Source: DASTBU01 sp035711845 (GTDB lineage: Bacteria > Acidobacteriota > Vicinamibacteria > Vicinamibacterales > 2-12-FULL-66-21). From it: a DNA stretch of 21,330 nucleotides. The stretch lies in assembly GCA_035711845.1 (NCBI GenBank), contig DASTBU010000016.1, positions 1 through 21,330 on the forward strand. Reading direction: 5' to 3'. Both the position numbers and the translations under genes were made by a program. The notes under the pieces are model-generated. The model was not told where the DNA came from and searched no databases. It saw only the letters and a program-made list of their open reading frames with translations. Shown here one piece after another: positions 7,594-16,400 of this stretch (position 1 is the stretch's first letter; the number at the start of each line of letters is the position of its first letter).

Positions 7594-8718
7594 TCAGGAC
7601 TTTCCCTCGGCCACCACGGGATGCAGCTGTGTGCCGACTCCCTCGATCGCGCACTTTGCCGTGTCTCCGGCCCGCATCCATCGGGGCTCGGCGCGCTCGA
7701 TATTCGTTCCCGCAGGGCTGCCGCCCGCAATCACGTCCCCCGGGCGCAGCGTGAGGATGTTCGACGCGTAGTGCACGAGCTCGTAGATGTTGTGGGTCAT
7801 CCGGCTGGTGTTCGAGTCCTGCATCACCTGGTCGTTGAGCGTGAACGTATGCCGCGTGTTCATCGGCTCCTTCAAAAACTCTTTCGGGACGATGAACGGG
7901 CCGAGGGGCCCGAACGTGTCATGGTTCTTGCCGACGAGCCAGTCGGATCCGCCCATCTTCCGATCGCCGCGGCCGCCGCGGTCGGAGACGTCGATTTCGA
8001 TCGTGTAGCCAAAAATATGGTCAGCCGCACTGGCGACCGGCACGTATTTCGACGGGCGGCCGATCACGATGGCGAACTCGCACTCGAAGTCGATGTTCGT
8101 TCGCCCTCGTGGGATCACGATCGGATCGAACGGACCGGTAACCACCGTGGGCGACTTGATGAAGAGATAGGGGTTCTCGCGCGTGTCGTCCTCCTTGCGC
8201 TCCCAGATGCCAGGTGCCGATCTGGCGGGCGTCGGGGCCGCAGCTGCCTGTCCCGCACGTTTCTGCTGCGCCGCGATGCCCTGCGAGTGCTCGGCGTAAT
8301 TCCCGCCGCCATTGAGGATGATGGACGGCCGTACTGGGGGCCCGACCTTCAAGGTATCGATCGCGACGGCATACGCGGGCTTGCTCCCGGCCCCTGCCAC
8401 CTGCGCGGCGATCGCCGCCAGCCGATCCTTCCATCCGGTATCGTACGCCGCGATGAGCTGCGTCATGTCGGCCGGCGCCGTCAGCCTGCCGGCGGAGGCG
8501 TTGGCTGCCTCGAAGGCGGCATTGGCCTGTGCGATCTCCACGACCTGCGTGTCCTGGAGCACAAGGCCCACGAAAGGCCGGCCCGCGTCGCGCTCGAACG
8601 TGCCGAGCTTGAACGGAACCGGCGAGCCCCCGGACTGCGCGTCGATGCGATGGCTCCAGCCGAGCCCGACGGCGACACCGACAGCGAGACACGACCCGAG
8701 CATCAATTTGCCTGTCAC
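7594..8718 (-). CDS. secreted fumarylacetoacetate hydrolase family protein
   Basis: A 374-residue FAH-fold protein with an N-terminal export signal (MLGSCLAVGVAVGLGWSHRI, probable cleavage after the DAQ near residue 28). Family features are the metal-binding acidic cluster NIDFECEFAIVIGRP (about 209-223), GYTIEIDVSD where cytosolic relatives have GYT...NDVSAR, KNHDTFGPLGPFIVP, and the C-terminal LRPGDVIAGGSPAGTNI. An Ala/Pro-rich insert (AGQAAAAPTPARSAPG) precedes the core. Relatives hydrolyse C-C bonds in beta-diketo acids or act as decarboxylases or hydratases; export is unusual and its substrate is unknown. A GTG start at 8718 with AGAGAGG six bases upstream is preferred; ATG at 8703 is the alternative. 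It is transcribed in the same direction as the hemerythrin downstream but 219 bases apart. Confidence 0.85.
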   Translation of the reverse strand: MTGKLMLGSCLAVGVAVGLGWSHRIDAQSGGSPVPFKLGTFERDAGRPFVGLVLQDTQVVEIAQANAAFEAANASAGRLTAPADMTQLIAAYDTGWKDRLAAIAAQVAGAGSKPAYAVAIDTLKVGPPVRPSIILNGGGNYAEHSQGIAAQQKRAGQAAAAPTPARSAPGIWERKEDDTRENPYLFIKSPTVVTGPFDPIVIPRGRTNIDFECEFAIVIGRPSKYVPVASAADHIFGYTIEIDVSDRGGRGDRKMGGSDWLVGKNHDTFGPLGPFIVPKEFLKEPMNTRHTFTLNDQVMQDSNTSRMTHNIYELVHYASNILTLRPGDVIAGGSPAGTNIERAEPRWMRAGDTAKCAIEGVGTQLHPVVAEGKS

Positions 8719-9128
8719 AGCCGACCTCTCTGTTCTTCCAAGCCGCGGGTTGAGGTGTTCGTCCTCGTGGAATGTCCGATTGAACGGTGCCGGGCCAGCC
8801 TAGCTGGCAGTCGGCGACCTGTCAACGCGCGGAGACAAACGTTTACATCTGGCCCAGCGCATGAAACCCCGAGTGCATTACGCCGACCTGCGTCCTGACT
8901 CAACCTCGTAGAACTTATGGCCAGTTTCCGTATGCTCGGCGCATCCCTCACGCGCCGTCGTGCCTATGACCGCCGGATGGCCGCAGCGGCGACACACCTC
9001 TGGCTGGTCGTGGCATCTCCTGCGTGAACTGAACCTCGTCCGCTGACCTCGCTCGCGCGCCGGCAGCGGTCCCGGACAGCCACCCGCTCTCCCACGTCGA
9101 ACATCCCGGCCGGGTGGTTGAGCTGGCG
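8719..9128. other. 410-base intergenic region, no supported gene
   Basis: This lies between the acyl-CoA dehydrogenase-like gene and the FAH-family gene, both on the minus strand, and must carry the promoter of the latter. An AAACGTTT core (8837-8844) inside GACAAACGTTTACATC resembles a LacI-family operator. A 39-codon minus-strand frame (8878-8997, GTG start) contains CRRCGH and C-x2-H motifs but lacks a well-spaced ribosome binding site. I see no other gene or RNA. Confidence 0.4.
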
Positions 9129-10298
9129 CTAAATCATGTATGTGGGCTGCTCGATGCCGCACAGCGACTTGCCGATCCGTTTCCACGTCTCGTGGCTGAG
9201 GGCGATGTGCTGGCCCGCGGCGTGGATGTCGCGGAAGCAGCGCTGCAGCGGGCTCTTGTCGTAGAGCGCGCTGCCGCCGGCACGCTGGAAGGCCACATCG
9301 ACAGCGCGGGCGCACAGCCGCACGGCCTGCACCACCGACATCGTCATGCGTGTCCGCTCTTCGAGCGAGTTTGGACCTTCCTGCAGGGACTTCCACGTCT
9401 GCGCAAAGGTCTCGAACACCAGCGCTCTCGCTGCCCGCAGGTCCGCCTCGGCCTGGGCGATATCCACTTGAATGGCCGCATCGTCGGCGAGGCAGGTTCC
9501 CTCCATGCTCCGGGATTTTCGCTTCGCAAGCTCCGTGAACTCGTCGAGGGCGCGCCGGGCGATGCCGAGGGGAAGACCTGCCATCAAGGTCATGAAGATG
9601 CTCCACGGCGGCATGCGATAGAGCGGCCCGTCGTGCCGTGCGGGCTCGAAGAACGGCGCGGCGGTGCGTTCCTCGGGAACGCGAATGCCGTCGACCGTAA
9701 TGTCGTGGCTGCCGGTGCCCTTCAGACCCGCTGCATGCCAGGTGTCGACGATCGTCGCCTCCGATGCAGGGAAGAATGCGAAGCGCCAGTCGGCCCGGCC
9801 GGGCGGGACCATGCGCGGCTGGTCGCCGTCCATCACCATGATCCCGCTGCAGAACCACGCGGCGTGCGGCGCGCCGCTGTTGAACGGCCAGCGCCCCGAT
9901 ATCGTGAACCCGCCCGCGCCGTCGGGCACGGCCGTGCCGTTCGGCATCAGGAGGCCCGCCATCGGCGCGTTCGGAGCGGTGGACAGGATCTCCTGCGCAA
10001 CGACTGGCTCGAGCCAGGCCGTGAACGCCGTGGTGTTGCCGATCATGACGGTCCATCCGCCCGACCCGTCCGCGCGCGATAGTTCCTCGATGACCTGGAT
10101 GATCGTCAGCGGATCGCACTCGAGTCCGCCGAGCGACTTCGGCAGCGCGAGCTTGAAGAGGCCCGCCGCGGCACATGTCTCCACGACGTGCCGGGGCATC
10201 GTCCTCAGTTCCTCGGCATGCAAGGCGTGCTCGCTCAGGAGGGGAGCGAGCGCCAAGGCGTGTGGAAGAACCGGACTGACATCGGACATCATAGCCAT
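9129..10298 (-). CDS. acyl-CoA dehydrogenase-fold flavoprotein (monooxygenase-like)
   Basis: A 389-residue member of the acyl-CoA dehydrogenase superfamily. The N-terminal helical domain contains AAGLFKLALPKSLGGLECDP, typical of the flavin-dependent monooxygenase (HpaB/HsaA/DszC-like) branch; the middle beta domain has GGFTISGRWPFNSGAPHAAW and DTWHAAGLKGTGSHDITVDG; the C-terminal helices end DIHAAGQHIALSHETWKRIG. That branch typically uses reduced FMN from a partner reductase to hydroxylate aromatic or similar substrates, and no catalytic Glu of the true dehydrogenase type is evident to me. The ATG at 10298 is supported by GGAGGAGA five bases upstream; a GTG at 10319 is a weaker alternative. 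It begins 31 bases after the kinase gene, so both may share a transcript. The substrate is unknown. Confidence 0.82.
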   Translation of the reverse strand: MAMMSDVSPVLPHALALAPLLSEHALHAEELRTMPRHVVETCAAAGLFKLALPKSLGGLECDPLTIIQVIEELSRADGSGGWTVMIGNTTAFTAWLEPVVAQEILSTAPNAPMAGLLMPNGTAVPDGAGGFTISGRWPFNSGAPHAAWFCSGIMVMDGDQPRMVPPGRADWRFAFFPASEATIVDTWHAAGLKGTGSHDITVDGIRVPEERTAAPFFEPARHDGPLYRMPPWSIFMTLMAGLPLGIARRALDEFTELAKRKSRSMEGTCLADDAAIQVDIAQAEADLRAARALVFETFAQTWKSLQEGPNSLEERTRMTMSVVQAVRLCARAVDVAFQRAGGSALYDKSPLQRCFRDIHAAGQHIALSHETWKRIGKSLCGIEQPTYMI

Positions 10299-10303
10299 CA
10301 GAC

Positions 10304-10311
10304 TCTCCTCC
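10304..10311 (-). promoter_or_regulatory. Shine-Dalgarno deciding the ATG at 10298
   Basis: The minus strand reads GGAGGAGA here, five bases before ATG 10298. The GTG at 10319 lies upstream of this motif, so the shorter protein is favoured. Confidence 0.7.
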
Positions 10312-10329
10312 GGCTTCACCTGAAGGCAG

Positions 10330-13206
10330 TCATTTTGCCTTGGTGAATGTCTGACGCAATTCCTCGAGCCAGTTAGGTACGTATATCACCCGGCGAGGGG
10401 GCGGATCGCTCCGAATCGCCATGAAGCGCTCCGACGTATGTCCCGACATGACAAGACTGTCGGGTCGTGAGAGGAATTCCGCGCTGAACAGCATTCGGGG
10501 CGCGCCGGGCCGAAACGTACTGCCCGGTTCTACCGGTACGGCCCAGATCTCGGCACCGCGCTGATAGAAGAGCTCGCGTCCGTCGGTGCTCCACCATGGA
10601 TTCCTGCCTGCCACTGCCGAGACGCGATACGAGCGGCCAGGGCCCGGTAAAGGGCGAACGTGAACCTGTCCGCCACCACTCTCATCGGATTCATACGCGA
10701 CCCACCTGCCGTCAGGTGAAATCCGCGCCACCGCTTCAAAGAACTGGGGGGTCTTCGTGAATGGATTCGGTCTGGCGCGGGGCTCGAGGTTCAGCGTCAT
10801 CAGATCCGACTGAGATGTTTCGGTCCGCCAGAAGAAAAGCGTTTTCCCGTCTGGCGAGACACTGCTCGGATGCTCCCAGTACTCGGCGGCCCACGTCAAC
10901 TGCTCGGGGCTTCCTTCTCGCGACGGTGTTCGATACAACTCCGCTTCGCCAGATTTGAAGGATGTGAAGAAGATCCAGTTCCCGTCCGGGGACCAAACCA
11001 GTTGACTTCCCAGATGCATTCCTTCGGTCAGATCCGTCCAGGCCCGCCGATCGATTTCATAGACCGAGAGATCCGCCTCGCCGAGCTCATCAGCAATCGC
11101 CACCGCCAGCCGCTTACCAGACGGATCCACCGCCGCGCCCAGGTAGGCTCTTCGTTCCTGCACCAGCGGCGCGGCGTTCCCTTCACGGTCGAGCCAGACC
11201 AATTCGCTCTCGGGAACCCGATCGGCTCCGGGGATGTAGACCAGCGACCCCGATGTCGAGACGTCGAACGCCACGGATCCCGATCCAAAGTGAGTATTAA
11301 CGTCGTCGAGAATCTTGACGGCCTCGCCAGAGATCGCCAGCTCTGGTAAGTCGAATGGGATCGCATGCAGCGCCCCGAACCTGCTGTACACGAGGTGTCC
11401 GCTGCGGACATAACGTGGAGCCGTGCCCGACAGTGCGGGAAACACGCGAACCTCTCCGGTCTTCAGCGAGACCGATGCGATTGTGCGCCATCTGTCGTTG
11501 TAACCTTGATTGATCGTGAAAACAGCCGCCGCGCTGCCTGGCAGTGCGTGAGGCCAGTAGTGCCGTTGGCCGGAGGCGGGAGACGTGAGCCGCGTGGGTG
11601 CGCCCCCCTCCGAAGGCACGCGCCAGAGTGCCCTGTCGAGCGTAAACACGATCGTGCCGTCGTCACCCCAGCTGGCTCCACGGACCGAGTCGATCTCGGG
11701 CAGCTCGCAGATGGGTTGCCGGCGACCCGCGCCCACCGGCACCCTGAACATCGCGCTGTCCGCAAGGAAGCCAAGCCAGCGGCTGTCGGGCGAGAAGAAG
11801 GGGACGTGCCCTTGACGCGCGATCATCCTCGTCCCGAGCTCGCCGATGGATCGTAGATACAGTGCGGTCTCGCGCGTTCGACTGTCGAAGCCGCGAAACG
11901 CGACCCACTGGCCGTCTGGCGAGATGGCGAGAACGGATCGCGGCTGCGACGGGAGGATCGCGACGCCGTCGGGCGGCTGAACGTCCAGGCGCCCGCTGAA
12001 CGTTGCCGGAATGGTCGGTCGATTCCATGTGACGGAAGCCGCAATCCCAATCGCGACAACGGCAACCCCGAGTGCAAGCCACCCAAAAGCTCTGTCGCTG
12101 GCACGCCGCCTCCTCTGGGGCAGAGGGATATTCCGAGGCTCGGACTGCCCGGACGCGAGACTTTCTCGAACCTCTGCCAGGTCATTGAGGAGATCGCGGG
12201 CGGACTGGTAACGCCGGATCGGATCCTTGGCCAGGCACCGGCGCACGATTCGGCCCACGCCGGGAGGATCGACGGGCGTCGGTTCTTCTCGAAGGATCGC
12301 CGCCATGACTGCCGCGGTGCTCGACCCTTCGAACGCGCGTCGGCCGGTCAGCATCTCGTAGAACAGCGCGCCGAAGGCGAAGACGTCCGTGCGGGCGTCG
12401 GCGGGTTGTCCTTCGATCTGCTCCGGCGCCATGTACTGCAGCGTGCCGAGCAGCGCGCCCGCCTCCGTCATCGGGCTCGTGTCGGTGGGCACCGACACGC
12501 CGGCGCCGACGGCCGCCTGCACGATGCGCGCGAGGCCGAAGTCGAGCAGCTTGACGTGCGTGGCCTTGCCGGACCCGCTCTTCGCCAGCATCACGTTGCC
12601 CGGCTTGAGGTCGCGGTGGATGATGCCCTGCCCGTGGGCCTTGTCCAGCGCATCCGCGATCTCCATCGCGCGTGCCAGCGCCTCGTCGAGCGGCAGCGGC
12701 CCTTTCGCCAGCCGCGCGGCGAGCGACTCGCCGTCGACCAGCTCCATTACGAGGAAGTCGATCCCCTGGTCGTGGCCGACGTCGTGGATGGTGCAGATGT
12801 TCGGGTGGTTGAGTGCCGCCACCGCGCGTGCTTCGCGTTCGAATCGGCTGCGGCGCTGCGGGTCGGCAGCGAAGGCCGCCGGCAGGATCTTCAGGGCGAC
12901 GTCGCGCCCGAGCCGCGTGTCCTTCGCTCGGTAGACTTCGCCCATCCCGCCAGCACCGATCGGCGCGTCGAGGCGGTATGCGCCCAGCTGACGGCCGACC
13001 GGCGAGGGGGGCGAGTCCGCAGCCGTCATCGGGGTGTCCAGGAACGATGGTGAAGACTCCGCCTGCGCGACGAGCGACTCGACTTCCGCGCGCAGCGCTA
13101 CGTCGTCGCCGCAGGCGTCGGCGAGGAAGGTCGCGCGCTCGCCGGCTGGGCGCGCCAGCGCCGCGTGGCAGAGCGACTCGACCCGCCGCCAGCGGTCAGG
13201 AGTCAG
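10330..13206 (-). CDS. membrane Ser/Thr protein kinase with C-terminal PD40 propeller
   Basis: Hanks-type receptor kinase. Numbering from the CTG at 13206, residues 1-59 form the N-terminal helical module common in acidobacterial kinases (TPDRWRRVESLCHAAL, then ALRAEVESLVAQ). The kinase domain has the Gly-rich loop IGAGGMGEV (83-91), Lys106 in VALKIL, HRDLKPGN (197-204), DFG (222-224) and GTLQYMAPEQ. After an Arg-rich stretch comes one membrane helix (about 374-394, AFGWLALGVAVVAIGIA). The rest is an extracytoplasmic beta-propeller of PD40/WD40-like repeats (ISPDGQWVAFRGF, WSPDGNWIFFTSF, ISPDGRWVAYES). All catalytic residues are present. No ATG, GTG or TTG lies in the 59-codon extension, so either CTG 13206 (AAAGGA seven bases upstream) or ATG 13029 is the start. 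The gene is divergent from the tricorn-like protease; by eye the propeller part is less GC-rich than its neighbours. Confidence 0.9.
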   Translation of the reverse strand: MTPDRWRRVESLCHAALARPAGERATFLADACGDDVALRAEVESLVAQAESSPSFLDTPMTAADSPPSPVGRQLGAYRLDAPIGAGGMGEVYRAKDTRLGRDVALKILPAAFAADPQRRSRFEREARAVAALNHPNICTIHDVGHDQGIDFLVMELVDGESLAARLAKGPLPLDEALARAMEIADALDKAHGQGIIHRDLKPGNVMLAKSGSGKATHVKLLDFGLARIVQAAVGAGVSVPTDTSPMTEAGALLGTLQYMAPEQIEGQPADARTDVFAFGALFYEMLTGRRAFEGSSTAAVMAAILREEPTPVDPPGVGRIVRRCLAKDPIRRYQSARDLLNDLAEVRESLASGQSEPRNIPLPQRRRRASDRAFGWLALGVAVVAIGIAASVTWNRPTIPATFSGRLDVQPPDGVAILPSQPRSVLAISPDGQWVAFRGFDSRTRETALYLRSIGELGTRMIARQGHVPFFSPDSRWLGFLADSAMFRVPVGAGRRQPICELPEIDSVRGASWGDDGTIVFTLDRALWRVPSEGGAPTRLTSPASGQRHYWPHALPGSAAAVFTINQGYNDRWRTIASVSLKTGEVRVFPALSGTAPRYVRSGHLVYSRFGALHAIPFDLPELAISGEAVKILDDVNTHFGSGSVAFDVSTSGSLVYIPGADRVPESELVWLDREGNAAPLVQERRAYLGAAVDPSGKRLAVAIADELGEADLSVYEIDRRAWTDLTEGMHLGSQLVWSPDGNWIFFTSFKSGEAELYRTPSREGSPEQLTWAAEYWEHPSSVSPDGKTLFFWRTETSQSDLMTLNLEPRARPNPFTKTPQFFEAVARISPDGRWVAYESDESGGGQVHVRPLPGPGRSYRVSAVAGRNPWWSTDGRELFYQRGAEIWAVPVEPGSTFRPGAPRMLFSAEFLSRPDSLVMSGHTSERFMAIRSDPPPRRVIYVPNWLEELRQTFTKAK

Positions 13207-13213
13207 CGCTTGT

Positions 13214-13224
13214 TCCTTTCCTCC
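13214..13224 (-). promoter_or_regulatory. ribosome binding site supporting a CTG start of the kinase
   Basis: The minus strand reads GGAGGAAAGGA, and its AAAGGA part ends seven bases before CTG 13204-13206. The position matches where kinases with this N-terminal module usually begin (Met-Thr-Pro-Glu/Asp-Arg-Trp), while ATG 13029 has no comparable motif. Confidence 0.6.
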
Positions 13225-13246
13225 AGGGGTTCACGACCACCCGGTG

Positions 13247-13280
13247 CGCGGCTCGCCGCTGTCCACAGGACAGAGCCGCG
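13247..13280. promoter_or_regulatory. nested palindrome between divergent kinase and protease genes
   Basis: CGCGGCTC (13247-13254) pairs with GAGCCGCG (13273-13280), and inside them CTGTCC-ACA-GGACAG (13259-13273) forms a second dyad. The structure lies in the 235-base divergent spacer and could be a shared operator or an RNA hairpin. No regulator is identified. Confidence 0.4.
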
Positions 13281-13360
13281 GGGCCCATGCCGGAGCGACC
13301 GCCTGGCTGTTACCATCGCCAGGGGAGTTCTACTGCGTCCGACGTCGAGAGGCAAGCGCC

Positions 13361-13404
13361 GGGTTCGAGGGGTTCCAGAGGGTTCTGGGTTTCGAGAGGG
13401 GCCC
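13361..13404 (+). repeat. degenerate GGGTTC(G/C)AG tandem repeat upstream of the protease
   Basis: Five imperfect units of about nine bases (GGGTTCGAG, GGGTTCCAG, GGGTTCTG, GGTTTCGAG, then a GGGGCC variant) end about 37 bases before the protease start. They resemble the heptad repeats at gene ends elsewhere in the window in being short-period and located at a gene boundary. They may affect promoter or leader structure; no function is proven. Confidence 0.5.
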
Positions 13405-13429
13405 TGAGTTACTATCTCCGCACATGGCT

Positions 13430-13437
13430 GGAGGTGA
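13430..13437 (+). promoter_or_regulatory. Shine-Dalgarno deciding the protease start
   Basis: GGAGGTGA, close to the ideal anti-16S complement, lies four bases before ATG 13442. It is downstream of the in-frame ATG 13424, so 13442 is the better start and places the signal peptide at the N-terminus. Confidence 0.75.
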
Positions 13438-13441
13438 CCGC

Positions 13442-16400
13442 ATGGCTCGAAGGCTCCTTCCGTTCGTGGCGCTCGTGGTGACGTTCGTCCTGGCGCTCGA
13501 CGCCGCGCCGCCGGCACCCGGTCCGGCCCGGCTGGCGCGCCATCCCGACTATCACGCCGGCACGATTGCGTTCAGCTATCTCGGCGACATCTGGCTCGCT
13601 TCGGAAGACGGGTCACGGGTCCGGCCGCTGACCAGCAACGTCGCCCGCGAAACCTTCCCGCGCTTCTCGCCCGACGGGAAGTTCATCGCGTTCTCGTCGA
13701 ACCGCCACGGCAGCAACGACGTGTTCGTCGTGCCGGCCGGCGGCGGCATTCCCACGCGCCTGACGTTCCATGCGGGCAACGACGAGGTCGTGGGGTGGAC
13801 GCGCGATTCCCGGCACGTCCTCTTCCGCGCCACCCGCGGCGACGGCGCCTTTCCGACGGTGGCCAACCTGTACCAGATCCCCGTCGACGGCGGGCTCGAG
13901 ACGCCGCTGCCGATGGACCGCGGCTACTACGCGACGTACTCGCCCGACGGCGCCTCCCTCGTCTACAACCGCCATCCCGGCTCCTGGACGCGGCAGCACT
14001 ATCGCGGATCGGCCGCCGCCGATCTCTGGATCATGAACGTCGCCGATCGGTCGTTCCGGCCGCTGCTGCAGCAGGAACGCTACAGCCGCTTCTGGCCGAT
14101 GTGGGGCAGCGATGGGGCGATCTACTACGTCGCCGACCCGCTGCCCGACGACAAGAACGTCAAGCCGGGCAGCCCTGCCGTGCGGAAGAGCGTCAAGAAC
14201 ATCTACAAGATCCCGGCAGGAGGAGGGCCGCCGGTCCAGGTGACGAAGAACGCGTCGAGCCTGCTCTACTGGCCTTCGATCTCGAGCGACGGCCGCACGA
14301 TCGTCTACGAGGAGAACTTCGGGCTCTGGAAGCTGGACGTCGCCTCGGGAAAGACGAACGAGATCACGCTGCAGATCGCCGCCGACGAGAAGGAGAACCA
14401 GGTCGAGCTCGTGACGGTGGAAAACGAGGTCGACGCCTTCGACCTCTCGCCCTCGAGCCGGCGCGCGGTCATCTCCGCGCGCGGGCAGATCATGACGATT
14501 GCCACGGACCGCGGCGACATCACGCGCATCCTGCCCGACCCGATGGCCTCGCGCAACCAGTCCCCGACGTGGTCGCCCGACGGCAACTACATCGCCTTCG
14601 TCTCCGATCGGTCGGGCCGCGACGAGGTCTGGATCTCCGATCAGGAAGGGTCCAACCCGAAGCGAATCACCGATCTCGACAACGAGAAGGACTTCCTCGT
14701 CTGGACGCCGGACTCGAAATCACTGTTGTACACGGGCGCCGGCAAGCGGCTCTACGGCTACACCGTGGCGGATGGAAAGACGGCGGTTATCACCTCGACC
14801 GAAATGGGCCGCCTCGGGGCCGTTGCGGTCTCGCCCGACAGCAAGTGGGTCAGCTTCTCGAAGCAGGATCCGACGCTGCGGCCGCACATCTATATCGCGC
14901 CGATCACCGGCGGTGAGGAGCGCCACATCTCCGACGACAGCCTGCTCTACGCCGAGAACAACGCAGTCTGGACGGCCGACGGCCGGTATCTCGTCTTCAC
15001 CTCGATCGAGGCGGCGAGCAACGGCATCGCGACGCAGGGCGGCATCAGCTCGACGATGGACTTGTACGTGCTGGCGCTCGGTGAACGGGACCGCGATCCG
15101 CTCGATCGCGACATCGACAACGAGGCGGAGGGCCTGGCCGCCGAAGCGGCCGCGCGCCAGGCCGGTCGAGGGGGCGGCGCGGGCGGCGCCGCCGGAACGC
15201 CGCCGCCGCCTCCTGACGTGCGCATCGACTGGAGCGGCCTGGCGCGGCGCGCGGAGCGTCTGCCGGTGCAGGGCAACTCGTTCGGCAGCCTCACGCCCGC
15301 GCCGCAGGGCCACGCGGTGGCGTTGACGATGGCGACGACGACCGCGGCCGGGCGCGGGGGTGGTGCCGGCGAAGGCGCCGGGGCGCCGGGCATCTCCATC
15401 GTCGACGTCGAGAGTGGCCAGGTGACGCCGGTGCCGCGTCCCCCCGCCGACGCCGCCGGGCGCGGTGCCGGCGGGCGGGGGCGGGGCCGCGGCGGCGCGG
15501 GCGGCGTAGCCGGCGCGATGGTCTTCGCACGGGACGGGCGGACGCTCTATTTCCGCGCCGGCACCGGTCTCTTCGCCGCGGCCATTCCCGCCAGCGCGAC
15601 GGCGGCCACGGGAGCGGGCCGCGGCGGTCGCGGCGGCGCCGCCACGCCAGGCGCGCAGCCCGACCAGGGGAGCGGCGGCGGCAGCACGGCCCGTCAGGTG
15701 AACTACGCGGCACACGTCGAGGTCGACCGCCGCGCCCTGCGCTCGCAGGTGTACCACGAGGGCTGGCGGATCATGAAGCACCGCTTCTACGATCCGGGCA
15801 TGCACGGCGCCGACTGGCCCGCGGCGCGCACGCGCTACGCGCCGCTGCTCGATCACGTCGCCGATCAGGACGAGTTGCACGCGGTCATGATGATGATGAT
15901 CGGCGAGTTGAACGCGTCGCACACGGGCGTCAGCGGCGGCCCGAGCAACCTGCCCACAACCGAACAGACCCGCTATCCCGGGTTCGACCTGGTGGCCGAT
16001 CCGTCGGGCTTCTTCAAGGTCGGACACATCTACAAGAACGGTCCGGCCGATCGCGACCACCTCAAGATCAGGACCGGTCACTTCGTCCTGTCGGTCAACG
16101 GCAGCGATCTGAAGGCGTCGGACAACTACTGGCGCCACTTCACGCTGGCATCCGGCTCGAAGTTCCACTTCACGATCAACGAGAAGCCGGTGAAGGAGGG
16201 GGCGTGGACCGTGACCGTCGAGCCGGCCGAGAACATGGGCGATCTGCGGTACGCCCGGTGGGTGGACGAGCGCCGCGCAATCGTCGACAAGCTGACCGGC
16301 GGCGAGTTCGGCTATCTGCACATCCGCGCGATGAACGCCCCGTCCCTCCGCCAGTTCGTGCTCGACCTGGCGTCGAACCGGACCAGGAAGGCGCTGGTCA

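Noticed and set aside
13034..13441. Long N-terminal extension of the protease frame (up to 136 extra residues)
   Set aside because: It overlaps the kinase N-terminal module on the other strand, is Arg/Ser-rich and unlike the family; the signal peptide and GGAGGTGA point to 13442.
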